From NCBI GenBank assembly GCA_934630975.1, contig CAKTXH010000026.1, positions 1 to 28,712 of the forward strand: a stretch of 28,712 bases of DNA. Reading direction: 5' to 3'. The notes beneath the pieces are model-generated. The model did not search any database. It was not told where the DNA came from and saw nothing but the letters and a program-made list of their open reading frames with translations. The translations under genes and the position numbers were made by a program. The first letter of the stretch is position 1. Every line of letters begins with the position of its first letter. Shown here one piece after another: positions 1 through 6,667 of the stretch. This stretch comes from an uncultured Clostridia bacterium (GTDB lineage Bacteria > Bacillota > Clostridia > Christensenellales > Aristaeellaceae).

Positions 1-90
1 GTAGGCATGGACATAGCTCCCCCGCGCAAAATCGTTTTGCAGTTGGCCGATGAGCGCAGACTGCCCCGCAAGATCCGAAAAGGCAATCAT
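1..90 (-). CDS. holB: DNA polymerase III delta' subunit, N-terminal fragment
   Basis: Only the first 30 codons lie in the window; the gene runs off the left edge. The visible peptide begins MIAFSDLAGQ and ends GSYVHAY, which fits the start of clamp-loader delta' subunits (a 'F.d..GQ...' opening followed by 'HAYLF' just before the P-loop). The product would help load the sliding clamp at replication forks. The ATG lies one base after the darA stop codon, and the ribosome binding site AAGGTG is formed by the last codons of darA, so translation is probably coupled. In Bacillota holB commonly lies in the tmk-darA-holB neighbourhood, which supports the call. The P-loop itself is outside the window. 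Confidence 0.85.
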   Translation of the reverse strand, partial: MIAFSDLAGQSALIGQLQNDFARGSYVHAY

Positions 91-91
91 G

Positions 92-421
92 TTACACCTT
101 GAGGAACTGGCTGACCTCCAGCACGAACACCGTCGCGCCGCCGACCGTCACGCGGATCGGGTACGGCACGTACACGCCGCCCGCGCCGCCCATCGGGGTG
201 GTGGAAGCGGTGATCTGTTCGCGGCTCTTGCAGATTTTTTCAATCACGTCGAGCGCATCCTGAAGCTTGTCGTCCTCCACGCCGCTGATGAGCGTGGTGT
301 TGCCCGCGCGCAGGAAGCCGCCGGTCGTCGCCAGCTTCGTTACGCCGAATCCCTTATCCATGAGCGCGGAAACCAGGCGGCCCGCGTCTTCATCCTGAAC
401 AATTGCAATGATGAGTTTCAT
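92..421 (-). CDS. darA: Cyclic-di-AMP receptor, PII-like (DarA/PstA)
   Basis: This 109-residue protein matches the DarA/PstA family over its full length. These are trimeric PII-like proteins that bind cyclic-di-AMP in the cytosol; their downstream partner is not settled. Visible hallmarks are the opening MKLIIAIVQDEDA, the segment KLATTGGFLRAGNTT (about residues 29-43), the CKSREQ motif (about 69-74), and the ending PYPIRVTVGGATVFVL, typical of this family. The ATG is preceded by GGAGGG with an 8-base spacer. It is the first gene of a unit with holB. In Bacillus subtilis yaaR lies between the two; here there is no intervening gene. Confidence 0.95.
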   Translation of the reverse strand: MKLIIAIVQDEDAGRLVSALMDKGFGVTKLATTGGFLRAGNTTLISGVEDDKLQDALDVIEKICKSREQITASTTPMGGAGGVYVPYPIRVTVGGATVFVLEVSQFLKV

Positions 422-490
422 ACATTTATCCCTCCATGTTTGGTTTATGGAAGTGCAGCTCCGGCTGAGCGGAGAAACATTCTTGCGTTT

Positions 491-496
491 ATTATA
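491..496 (-). promoter_or_regulatory. darA: Probable -10 box for darA-holB
   Basis: A perfect TATAAT on the minus strand lies about 70 bases upstream of the darA ATG. The matching -35 position falls inside the terminator hairpin of the upstream aminopeptidase gene and has no good consensus (TAGCAT at a 17-base spacing). This is a modest call. Confidence 0.45.
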
Positions 497-498
497 CA

Positions 499-540
499 GG
501 AAAAGCGCCCAAAATGCTAGACCTGATTTGGGCGCTTTCC
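499..540 (-). terminator. Rho-independent terminator of the aminopeptidase P gene
   Basis: Arms AAAGCGCCCAAA and TTTGGGCGCTTT pair perfectly around a loop of about 13 bases, starting 11 bases after the aminopeptidase stop codon. On the minus strand the descending arm ends in TTTTCC. The hairpin overlaps the expected -35 region of darA. Confidence 0.8.
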
Positions 541-550
541 GAAAATTCAG

Positions 551-2344
551 TTAGATGGCGCGGGTCGCGTGTTTCAGCCATTCGCGCTCGTCGTCGTCAT
601 GCATCAGCGGCAGGAGCGTTTCCCGCACGAAGGCGTGATAGTCGTTCAGCCAGCCGCGCTGACGCGGGCTCATCTGCTCAGGGATCACCGCGTCCAGATC
701 AATCGGCGCGCAGGTGATGATTTCAAACCCGAGGAACTGGCCGTATTCGTTCTCTTCCAGCTTGCGGCAGACCAGCTCGTTCTCCGTGCGGATGCCGTGG
801 CTGCCCTCGATATACACGCCCGGCTCGTCGGTGGTGACCATGCCCGGCTCCTGCACGGTATCCTCGCTGCGGGTCGGGGATTTATGCCAGCGGAAGCTGT
901 TCGGCCCTTCGTGCACGCTCATCAGGTAGCTCACGCCGTGGCCCGTGCCGCAGCGGTAGTCGATGCCCATATCCCAGATCGGGCCGCGCGCGAGGATATC
1001 CAGCCCGATACCCGTCATGCCATGCAGGAATTTCGCGTTCGCCAGATTCAGCATGCTGCACAGCACGGCGGTGAAGTGCTTCTTCTGCTCGTCCGTCACC
1101 GGGCCGAGCGCAAAGGTGCGGGTGATATCCGTCGTGCCTTCGAGGTACTGTCCGCCGGAGTCGATGAGCAGCAGGTCGCGCGGCTCAATCTTCGCGTCTG
1201 TTTCCGGCGTGGCGCTGTAATGCATCATCGCGGCGTTGGCGCGATAGGCGCAGATGGTGTTAAAGCTCGGGGAGATAAAATGCTCCTGTTCCTGACGGAA
1301 GGCCAGAATCTTGTCGCTGACGCTGATTTCCGTCATCGGGATTTTGCCGACGTTCTGTTTAAGCCAGTACATCAGGCGCGTCACCGCCACGCCGTCCTTG
1401 ACGTGCGCCTTGCGCAGGTTGGCCAGCTCGACCTCGTTCTTGATGGCCTTCATGCGCGTGGACGGGTTCTCCGCGCGGATGATCTCAGCCGTTTCCAGCG
1501 CGCTCATCAGCGCGGCGGTCAGCTTGTTCGCGTCCGCCAAAACCTTCACATCCGGCTCAAGGCCCTTGAGCGCCGGGATGATTTCGTCATAGCCGCGCAC
1601 GTTCACGCCTTCGTCGGCCAGCGTTTTGCGCATGGCCTCGTCCACCTTGGCTTCATCGACGAACCAATTGACGTGCTTCTGCCCGATGACCAGATAGCTC
1701 ATCACCACCGGCGTATTGAGCACGTCGCCGCCGCGCACGTTGAGCACCCACGCAATATCGTCCAGCACGTTAAGCACATGAAGCTGCGCGCCGTGCTCGG
1801 CCATGACCTTGCGGATGGCGGCCACCTTGTTCTGCACACTTTCGCCCGCGTACTGCTCTTCGAGGATGAACGCCTTCGCCTGCGGCATCGGCGGGCGATC
1901 CGTCCACAGGTCGTTAAACCAGTCGCCCGTATCGCGCAGCAGCGCGCCGCGCTTTGCGGCCAGCTCACGCATATCTTCTGCAAATTTCTCGCTGGCCACG
2001 CCGAAATCCACGCCCAGCGCGTCGTTTTCATGCAGCAGCCCGGCGAGGTATTCCTCCAGCGTCGGCGTGCCCGCCGTGCCCATGCGCATCAGCGCAATGC
2101 CGCTCCCGGCGATCTGCTGTTCCGCCTGAATAAAGTAGCGGCCATCGACAAACAGCGCCGCTTCCTTTTGCGCGACGACCAGCGTGCCCGCCGAGCCGGT
2201 GAAGCCGGAAAGCCACTGACGCGTTTTGAAATGGTCGGCGATATATTCCGAAGCATGGCTGTCCGCCGTCGGCACAATGACCGCGGCAAAGTTTTCATCC
2301 TTCATCCGCGCCCGAAACGCGGCGATTTTTTCCGTAACCTGCAT
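551..2344 (-). CDS. Xaa-Pro aminopeptidase (aminopeptidase P, M24B), three-domain form
   Basis: This 597-residue cytosolic metallopeptidase would release N-terminal residues ahead of proline. It has the long three-domain layout, with two creatinase-like N-terminal domains (about 1-155 and 156-310) and a C-terminal pita-bread catalytic domain. The five metal ligands can be placed: D395 and D406 (IDSGG...TTDITR), H469 (GTGHG), E507 (TTDEPG) and E521 (RTENE). The catalytic-site VHEGP motif follows the GTGHG segment. Length suits the roughly 600-residue eukaryote-like branch rather than the 350-440-residue bacterial forms. The frame also has a GTG one codon upstream, but the ATG at 2344 is better placed, 8 bases after GGAGG. 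It is transcribed divergently from the LysR gene and ends at its own terminator. Confidence 0.95.
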   Translation of the reverse strand: MQVTEKIAAFRARMKDENFAAVIVPTADSHASEYIADHFKTRQWLSGFTGSAGTLVVAQKEAALFVDGRYFIQAEQQIAGSGIALMRMGTAGTPTLEEYLAGLLHENDALGVDFGVASEKFAEDMRELAAKRGALLRDTGDWFNDLWTDRPPMPQAKAFILEEQYAGESVQNKVAAIRKVMAEHGAQLHVLNVLDDIAWVLNVRGGDVLNTPVVMSYLVIGQKHVNWFVDEAKVDEAMRKTLADEGVNVRGYDEIIPALKGLEPDVKVLADANKLTAALMSALETAEIIRAENPSTRMKAIKNEVELANLRKAHVKDGVAVTRLMYWLKQNVGKIPMTEISVSDKILAFRQEQEHFISPSFNTICAYRANAAMMHYSATPETDAKIEPRDLLLIDSGGQYLEGTTDITRTFALGPVTDEQKKHFTAVLCSMLNLANAKFLHGMTGIGLDILARGPIWDMGIDYRCGTGHGVSYLMSVHEGPNSFRWHKSPTRSEDTVQEPGMVTTDEPGVYIEGSHGIRTENELVCRKLEENEYGQFLGFEIITCAPIDLDAVIPEQMSPRQRGWLNDYHAFVRETLLPLMHDDDEREWLKHATRAI

Positions 2345-2376
2345 CACAAATCCCTCCGTCTTTCAGTTATGGCCTT

Positions 2377-2405
2377 ATTATACACCTATAACACGGCGGC
2401 AGAAA
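2377..2405 (-). promoter_or_regulatory. Possible promoter of the aminopeptidase P gene
   Basis: A perfect TATAAT (2377-2382, minus strand) lies 33 bases upstream of the start codon. At a 17-base spacing the -35 is TTTCTG, a weak match. The site faces away from the LysR promoter, leaving about 25 bases between the two. Confidence 0.5.
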
Positions 2406-2428
2406 AGCCTTTTTCATTGTTTTTATGG

Positions 2429-2457
2429 TTTACATTTTCGTTTCTTTTTCTTAAAAT
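2429..2457 (+). promoter_or_regulatory. SigmaA-type promoter of the LysR gene
   Basis: TTTACA at 2429-2434 and TAAAAT at 2452-2457 are separated by exactly 17 bases. The expected start of transcription is near 2464, giving a leader of about 59 bases that contains a short hairpin repeat (2473-2498). Confidence 0.7.
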
Positions 2458-2472
2458 AGTTTCATCAGTAAT

Positions 2473-2498
2473 TCGGACGCGCAATGCGCGCCCCTACA
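2473..2498. repeat. Short palindromic repeat of the GTAGGGGC type in the LysR leader
   Basis: On the minus strand it reads TGTAGGGGCGCGCATTGCG followed by CGTCCGA. The core GCGC-AAT-GCGC extends outward to GGACGCGC paired with GCGCGCCC, with one mismatch. Hairpins with a TGTAGGGGCG edge are, from memory, scattered through many Clostridia genomes; only one copy is evident here. It would fold in the 5' leader of the LysR mRNA. Confidence 0.5.
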
Positions 2499-2522
2499 TC
2501 CGTTTCAAAGAGGTAAGCTTTT

Positions 2523-3440
2523 ATGAATACCCGCCACGCCCAGCTCGTGCTCGCCGTTGTCCGCGAAGGCAGCTTCACCGCCGCGGCAAAATCGCTCTTT
2601 GTCACCCAGCCGACGCTCTCCCAGCAGATCCGCCAGATCGAGCAGCAGTTCGGCCAACCCATCTTCGAGCGCAGCACCACGCCCGTTTCGCTCACGCCCG
2701 CCGGGCAGCTCTATGTGCAGGCCGCGCGCCGCTTTCTGCAAATCGAAACGCAGCTGAACGAATCCATCGCCGCGCTCTCCGGCCATCAGACGGGGCTTCT
2801 GCGTCTCGGCCTGCCTTTGCAGCGTGCCGACGAACTGCTGCCGCAGGTGCTCGCCGAGTTTCAAAGCGCCTATCCCGAAGTGCGCGTGCAGGCGGTTTCC
2901 GCGCAGAACGATGTGCTGGAAGCCATGCTGCTCGGCGGCGAGCTGGATATGGCGCTGATTTCCGGCGAGGCCAAAAACGAGAAGCTGGATCATCAGCTCA
3001 TCGCGTCGGACGAGGTCGTTTTGCTCGCCGGGCGTAAAACCGCGCTGGCGCAGCGCATCCCGGCCGGCTCAACCATCAGCCTGAACGCCTGCGAAGGGGA
3101 AAAGTTCGTGCTTCCTTCCGACGCGCTTTCCTTCGCCCGCAGTTATGACGAACTGCTCGCCCGCGCGGGGCTTTCTCCCTTCGTCGCCCTCCGCACGGAT
3201 GATTCCCAGTGCGCCAAGCGCGTCTGCGCCGCCTGTTCGCTGGTCATGCTCTGCCCGTTCATCACCCTGCTGAGCGATACGCCCGCCATGCAGCAGCTCG
3301 CGCATTACCGCTTGAGCGACGCGGTTTATTCGCCGCTTTATATGGCTCGTCCAAAGGATATGCCGCTCACGCCTTACGCGCAGACGCTTTTCACCATGAT
3401 GAGCAACCGTTTCCGGGCGATGACGGCTTACCGGCTGTAA
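2523..3440 (+). CDS. LysR-family transcriptional regulator
   Basis: This 305-residue protein has the normal LysR length. The N-terminal winged HTH (about residues 1-60) contains the typical GSFTAAAKSLFVTQPTLSQQ and FERSTTPVSLTPAG segments. A linker helix follows, and a periplasmic-binding-like effector domain starts near residue 90 (LRLGLP). Such regulators bind as tetramers and respond to a small molecule that cannot be deduced here. The ATG is set by AGAGGT eight bases upstream. It has its own promoter and is divergent from the aminopeptidase P gene. LysR proteins often control the divergent gene, but a constitutive housekeeping peptidase is an unusual target, so the link is only positional. 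The cysteine-rich stretch CAKRVCAACSLVMLC (about 228-242) in the effector domain could be redox-sensitive; that is speculation. Confidence 0.93.
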   Translation: MNTRHAQLVLAVVREGSFTAAAKSLFVTQPTLSQQIRQIEQQFGQPIFERSTTPVSLTPAGQLYVQAARRFLQIETQLNESIAALSGHQTGLLRLGLPLQRADELLPQVLAEFQSAYPEVRVQAVSAQNDVLEAMLLGGELDMALISGEAKNEKLDHQLIASDEVVLLAGRKTALAQRIPAGSTISLNACEGEKFVLPSDALSFARSYDELLARAGLSPFVALRTDDSQCAKRVCAACSLVMLCPFITLLSDTPAMQQLAHYRLSDAVYSPLYMARPKDMPLTPYAQTLFTMMSNRFRAMTAYRL

Positions 3441-3443
3441 AGC

Positions 3444-3470
3444 AAAAAAGCGGGGCAAACCCGCTTTTTT
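3444..3470. terminator. Bidirectional terminator between LysR gene and tatC
   Basis: A6-GCGGG, loop GCAAA, CCCGC-T6. The stem is symmetric, so it can stop transcription of the LysR gene (plus, stop codon at 3438-3440) and of the tat operon (minus, stop codon at 3473-3475). Confidence 0.92.
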
Positions 3471-3472
3471 AT

Positions 3473-4282
3473 TTATTCGTCCTCTTCCTCGTCGTCTTCA
3501 TCATCGTCGTATTCGTCGTCATCCTCTTCGTCGTCCTCATCATCTTCATTCTGCTTTTTCTTGTAGATGACGGAGGAAATGAGGATGCTCAGCTCATACA
3601 GGCCGATCATCGGCACGGCGACCATGAACTGCGAAACGACGTCCGGCGGGGTGATGATAGCCGCGATCACGAAGATCAGCGGAATGGCGTATCGGCGCAC
3701 CTTGCGCAGGATATCCGGGGTCAAAATGCCCAGCTTGGTCAGCACAAAGGCGAGCATCGGCTCTTCAAACACAACGCCGAAGGTCAGCAGCATGCCGATC
3801 ATGAAATCCAGATAACTGGCCACGGAAATGGCCGAGTTGATGAAATCCGACGCGCTGAAGTTGACCAGGAACTGAATCATAAACGGCAGGGCGACCATGT
3901 AGCTGAACGACGCGCCGAGGCAGAAGAAGAAAAATCCGCCCAGCAGCGCGGGCCGGATCGCCCGCTTTTCCTTTTGGGTCAGCGCCGGGGCGACAAAGCC
4001 CCAGATCTGGAAAATCAGCAGCGGGGAAACCACCACGACCGCCAGCACAAGCGCCAGCTTAAAATACGAGGTGAGCAGCTCCGACGGGGACAGATACACG
4101 TATTGGAACCCCGCGTCCAGACCCATTTGCAGCATGGCGTTGGCCAGCGGCTTGATGATGGCAAAGCAGGCGACAAACGCCGCCAGCAGCGCGACCACGC
4201 TCAGCGCAATGCGGTTGCGAATTTCCCGCAGGTGCCCGACCAGCGACATATTGGCCTGATCGTTGCCCTTTTGTGTGCTCAT
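3473..4282 (-). CDS. tatC: Sec-independent protein translocase TatC with acidic C-terminal tail
   Basis: TatC is the six-helix receptor of the twin-arginine pathway, which exports folded proteins across the cytoplasmic membrane. The cytosolic N-terminus has the conserved signal-recognition segment HLREIRNR (residues 17-24). The first periplasmic loop contains YLSPSE, and several hydrophobic segments follow up to about residue 240. The family core of about 240 residues is complete. The last 25 residues are almost only Asp and Glu, an unusual extension. The coding DNA there is a low-complexity run of GAN codons. It is the last gene of tatB-tatA-tatC. The ribosome binding site is weak (GGACGG-like), unlike those of tatB and tatA. 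Confidence 0.96.
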   Translation of the reverse strand: MSTQKGNDQANMSLVGHLREIRNRIALSVVALLAAFVACFAIIKPLANAMLQMGLDAGFQYVYLSPSELLTSYFKLALVLAVVVVSPLLIFQIWGFVAPALTQKEKRAIRPALLGGFFFFCLGASFSYMVALPFMIQFLVNFSASDFINSAISVASYLDFMIGMLLTFGVVFEEPMLAFVLTKLGILTPDILRKVRRYAIPLIFVIAAIITPPDVVSQFMVAVPMIGLYELSILISSVIYKKKQNEDDEDDEEDDDEYDDDEDDEEEDE

Positions 4283-4320
4283 CTCGTTTCACCGTCCGTT
4301 TCGTTTTTTGCAGAAAAGAC

Positions 4321-4344
4321 GCTTCCCTCCGCTCGGAGAGAAGC
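4321..4344 (-). promoter_or_regulatory. Hairpin between tatA and tatC, possible attenuator or processing site
   Basis: Minus-strand arms GCTTCTCTCCG and CGGAGGGAAGC pair with one mismatch around a very tight turn, followed by GTCTTTTC. The U-run is too short and interrupted for a confident terminator. Its place, 20 bases after the tatA stop codon and 39 before the tatC start, would suit partial termination or mRNA processing that makes TatA more abundant than TatC. Confidence 0.5.
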
Positions 4345-4363
4345 ATGGCTATCCCGTTTTAAA

Positions 4364-4600
4364 TCAGGCGTCCTCTTCCTCGTCGTCATCGTCCGCCTTT
4401 TTGGCGACGGTCTTTTTCTTCTTCACGACGACCTCTTCCTCGTCGTCGTCATCGTCGTCCGAGCTGTCGTTCATGCCCTTGCGGAAGCTGCCCAGCGTCT
4501 TGCCCAGCGAGCGGCCCAGCTTCGGCAGCGCCTTCGGCCCAAAGATGATCAACACAATCGCGAGCACAACCAGCAATTCGGTCGTTCCAATCTTACCCAT
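4364..4600 (-). CDS. tatA: Twin-arginine translocase pore subunit TatA
   Basis: This 78-residue protein has the TatA layout. A short N-terminal membrane helix (about 6-22, TTELLVVLAIVLIIFG) is followed by the FGPKALPKLGRSLG hinge and amphipathic helix, then a charged tail. TatA oligomers form or thin the membrane at the translocation site. The tail is striking: D6-E3, then a VVVKKKKTVAKK basic patch, then DDDDEEEDA, so acidic-basic-acidic. A strong AGGAGG nine bases before the ATG overlaps the end of the tatB region. The gene lies between the tatB-like gene (15-base gap) and tatC. Confidence 0.95.
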   Translation of the reverse strand: MGKIGTTELLVVLAIVLIIFGPKALPKLGRSLGKTLGSFRKGMNDSSDDDDDDEEEVVVKKKKTVAKKADDDDEEEDA

Positions 4601-4615
4601 AAAAAAGTTCCTCCT

Positions 4616-5089
4616 TTATTCGGCGGCAGCGCTCTGCTGCTCGTCCATTGCTTCAGTCTGTTTGTCTGCCGCCGTTTCCGGCTGGCTTTCGGGGGTTACG
4701 TCGGTCTGCTGCTCCTCCGCCTTCGTTTCGTCCTTCGGCGGCTGCGGCTCGTCGTCCGCCTTGTCCGTCTCCGGCTCGGCTGGCTTTTTCTTTTTCTTCT
4801 TTTTGGGGTTCAGCTTATCCTCGGCTTCGCTCTTGGTTTTGCTGATTTCATCGTCCGCGTCCTTGAACGCCTTGCGCATGGTTTTCTGCGCGTCGGCAAT
4901 TTCATCGGTCACCTCGCGGAATTCGTCGCTGGCCTCGCGCAGGTCGCTCGTCGCGTCGTTCATGTATTTCTTGAACGAGCCGACCGCCTTGCCCAGCGTG
5001 CGCGCCGCTTTGGGCAGGCGCTCCGGGCCGATGGCGAGCATGGCGACAATCAGGATGACAATCAGCTCCATTGAACCGATTTTTGCCAT
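4616..5089 (-). CDS. tatB: TatB-like twin-arginine translocase subunit
   Basis: This 157-residue protein starts with a TatA/B helix (MAKIGSMELIVILIVAMLAIGPERLP). The GPERLP hinge, longer amphipathic region and extended helical tail resemble TatB more than TatA. Residues 45-85 form a charged, probably coiled-coil helix. A K7 run sits near residue 97-103, and the remainder is a disordered Pro/Glu/Gln-rich tail ending in AAAE. Many Bacillota work with TatA and TatC only, so a second, longer TatA-type protein here suggests a three-component system. It could instead be a bifunctional second TatA. The ATG follows AGGAGG by 8 bases, and the gene is first in the operon behind a recognisable promoter. 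Confidence 0.85.
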   Translation of the reverse strand: MAKIGSMELIVILIVAMLAIGPERLPKAARTLGKAVGSFKKYMNDATSDLREASDEFREVTDEIADAQKTMRKAFKDADDEISKTKSEAEDKLNPKKKKKKKPAEPETDKADDEPQPPKDETKAEEQQTDVTPESQPETAADKQTEAMDEQQSAAAE

Positions 5090-5115
5090 TCTCGAATCCT
5101 CCTGACTCCGTTTCG

Positions 5116-5138
5116 TTTTTGTAATTTTTTACAAATCG
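5116..5138. repeat. Operator-like inverted repeat, copy 1 (tatB leader)
   Basis: TTTGTAA-TTTT-TTACAAA is a perfect 7-base inverted repeat located between the tatB promoter and its ribosome binding site. A second copy at 5234-5256 matches it at 19 of 23 positions without gaps. Confidence 0.55.
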
Positions 5139-5155
5139 TTTTTTGTGCTGATGGA

Positions 5156-5184
5156 AGTATATCACATTCATACGGCCTGCGCAA
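5156..5184 (-). promoter_or_regulatory. Probable promoter of tatB-tatA-tatC
   Basis: On the minus strand TTGCGC (5179-5184) and TATACT (5156-5161) are 17 bases apart. Transcription would start near 5149, giving a leader of about 60 bases that includes the inverted repeat at 5118-5135. Confidence 0.6.
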
Positions 5185-5233
5185 GCCATTTTGTGAATTT
5201 TTCCGCGATTCTTTTCGTCCTTTTCGCGGCCGT

Positions 5234-5256
5234 CTTTTGTAAGATTTTACAGATCG
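5234..5256. repeat. Operator-like inverted repeat, copy 2 (end of the PucR-like gene)
   Basis: This is a second copy of the 5116-5138 element in the same orientation: TTTTGTAAGATTTTACA plus GATCG. It overlaps the last codons and stop of the PucR-like regulator gene and lies about 50 bases upstream of the tatB -35 box. Confidence 0.5.
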
Positions 5257-6647
5257 AACACGCCAGCATCCGGCAGTGCCAGCATTTTATACGTGCACAT
5301 CATCATAAACCGTCTCTGCCCGTCCGGCTGGCCGCCGATGACGGCGTTCATTTTGCGCACCTGATATTCCAGCGTGTTGCGGTGAATTCCGAGCTGCTGC
5401 GCGGCTTTTTTGAGATCCATAAAGTTCAGCAGATAGGCGTACAGCGACCGCGAAAGCGCCGAGCCGCGCGTCGCGTCCTCGTCCATCACGCGGATGACGT
5501 CTTCGCACAGATACGGCGCGAGCGACGTTTTTCGCTCCAGCGCCATGAAGAACAGCGTCGAGCCGATGTCGCGCATGAACACCGTCTGCGCGCCCGCCGC
5601 CAGCAGCGCAAACCGGCAGAGCCGAATCTGCGCCGACAGCCTGTCCGACGCGAACGCCTGCGAAACCGCCATGCCCGCGTGCGCCGCCTCGCAAAGCGGC
5701 TTTGCCGCCTCCGCAAACGCGCCGACGCTTTCCGGCGGCAGCGCGAAAAACAGCGTCTCGTCGTCAAACGCCGTGACGGGTTGCTGTGGCAACGCGCCCA
5801 GCGCCAGCGTCAGCTCCGCGCGTCTCGCGTCGCTCAGGCCGTTCGTCCGAACTGCCGCAAGCGCCAGCGCAAAGCGTTCTCCGCCCTGCTCCGCGCCGCC
5901 CGCGCGTTCCACAAAGCGCCAAAGCGCTGTGCGCGCCCTGTCCCGTTCGAAAGCCGCCGAGGGTTCCGCCCCGCCGCATCCGCCGACGCCCTCTTTCAGC
6001 CAGAGCGAAAAGAGCAGCTCGAAGCAGGTGTTCATATCGCTCAGGCTGAGGGCAAAGCGCTCCTCGATCCGGCGCATGCGGTAAGCCAGCGTGTTGCGGT
6101 GAACGCCCAGCCGTTCCGCGGCGCGGCGCGAATTCAGCCCATCGTTCAGATAGGCGCGCAGGCTGCGGATATACTGCGCGTCCTCCCGCTCATCCAGCCG
6201 CGCAAGCCCTTCAATCGCCGTATCGCAGAAATCCGCCGCGCAGAAGCCCTGCGCCGCCAGCGCCGTTCTGGCTGCGCGCAGAAGCGCCGCCTCGCTGTAC
6301 GTGCCCATGTCGTACAGCGCGCGCCCCGGATCGACAGCCTTCCCCGTTTCCAGCGCGAGCCGCGCCTTGGGGAAGCAGCCGCGCGCGGAAGCCGCCAGCG
6401 CAAACGGCCCGCTCAGCCCCGCGCAAAGCCCGCTTTCCTCGAGCGTCCGCTCGGTTTCCGCGCGCCAATCCTCGCTCTGCGCCTCGTCATAGAGCAGAAC
6501 GGTCAGCCCGTTTTCGTCGTAGCGCGAAAAAGGCTTCCTGTTCAGAAGCCTTTCCATGTCTTTCCCCGCGCTTTCCACGCACAGGCAGCAGATCGCCCGG
6601 CGTTCAGGCTGCGCGAGCAGCACCCAATCAGGATATCGCTTGTCCAC
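5247..6647 (-). CDS. PucR/CdaR-like transcriptional regulator with two HTH domains
   Basis: A 466-residue cytosolic regulator built as two similar halves. Each half ends in the PucR/CdaR-type C-terminal HTH. The first is near residues 160-216 (RRAAERLGVHRNTLAYRMRR) and the second near 398-455 (KKAAQQLGIHRNTLEYQVRK). Each is preceded by a divergent alpha/beta region with no motif I recognise. Family members normally carry one such HTH at the C-terminus and act as dimers, so this chain may be an internal dimer. I chose the GTG at 6647 because GGAAGGAGG lies 8 bases upstream; longer readings would run into the amidohydrolase gene. It is the last gene of a four-gene operon, and family members often control nitrogen, purine or sugar-acid catabolic genes, so the neighbouring amidohydrolase gene is a plausible target. 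Confidence 0.85.
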   Translation of the reverse strand: MDKRYPDWVLLAQPERRAICCLCVESAGKDMERLLNRKPFSRYDENGLTVLLYDEAQSEDWRAETERTLEESGLCAGLSGPFALAASARGCFPKARLALETGKAVDPGRALYDMGTYSEAALLRAARTALAAQGFCAADFCDTAIEGLARLDEREDAQYIRSLRAYLNDGLNSRRAAERLGVHRNTLAYRMRRIEERFALSLSDMNTCFELLFSLWLKEGVGGCGGAEPSAAFERDRARTALWRFVERAGGAEQGGERFALALAAVRTNGLSDARRAELTLALGALPQQPVTAFDDETLFFALPPESVGAFAEAAKPLCEAAHAGMAVSQAFASDRLSAQIRLCRFALLAAGAQTVFMRDIGSTLFFMALERKTSLAPYLCEDVIRVMDEDATRGSALSRSLYAYLLNFMDLKKAAQQLGIHRNTLEYQVRKMNAVIGGQPDGQRRFMMMCTYKMLALPDAGVFDL

Positions 6648-6667
6648 CGCCCGCGCCTCCTTCCGGG

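Noticed and set aside
569..3037. Very long open frame on the plus strand opposite the aminopeptidase P gene
   Set aside because: It is antisense to a gene with all catalytic motifs, is rich in His, Arg and Ala as expected of a GC-rich reverse frame, and shows no family motif. Similar antisense frames at 11953-13875, 22682-25366 and 25430-27682 were rejected for the same reason.
3476..3560. Repetitive GAN tracts as a CRISPR or satellite array
   Set aside because: They are in-frame Asp/Glu codons of TatC and TatA with no spacers.
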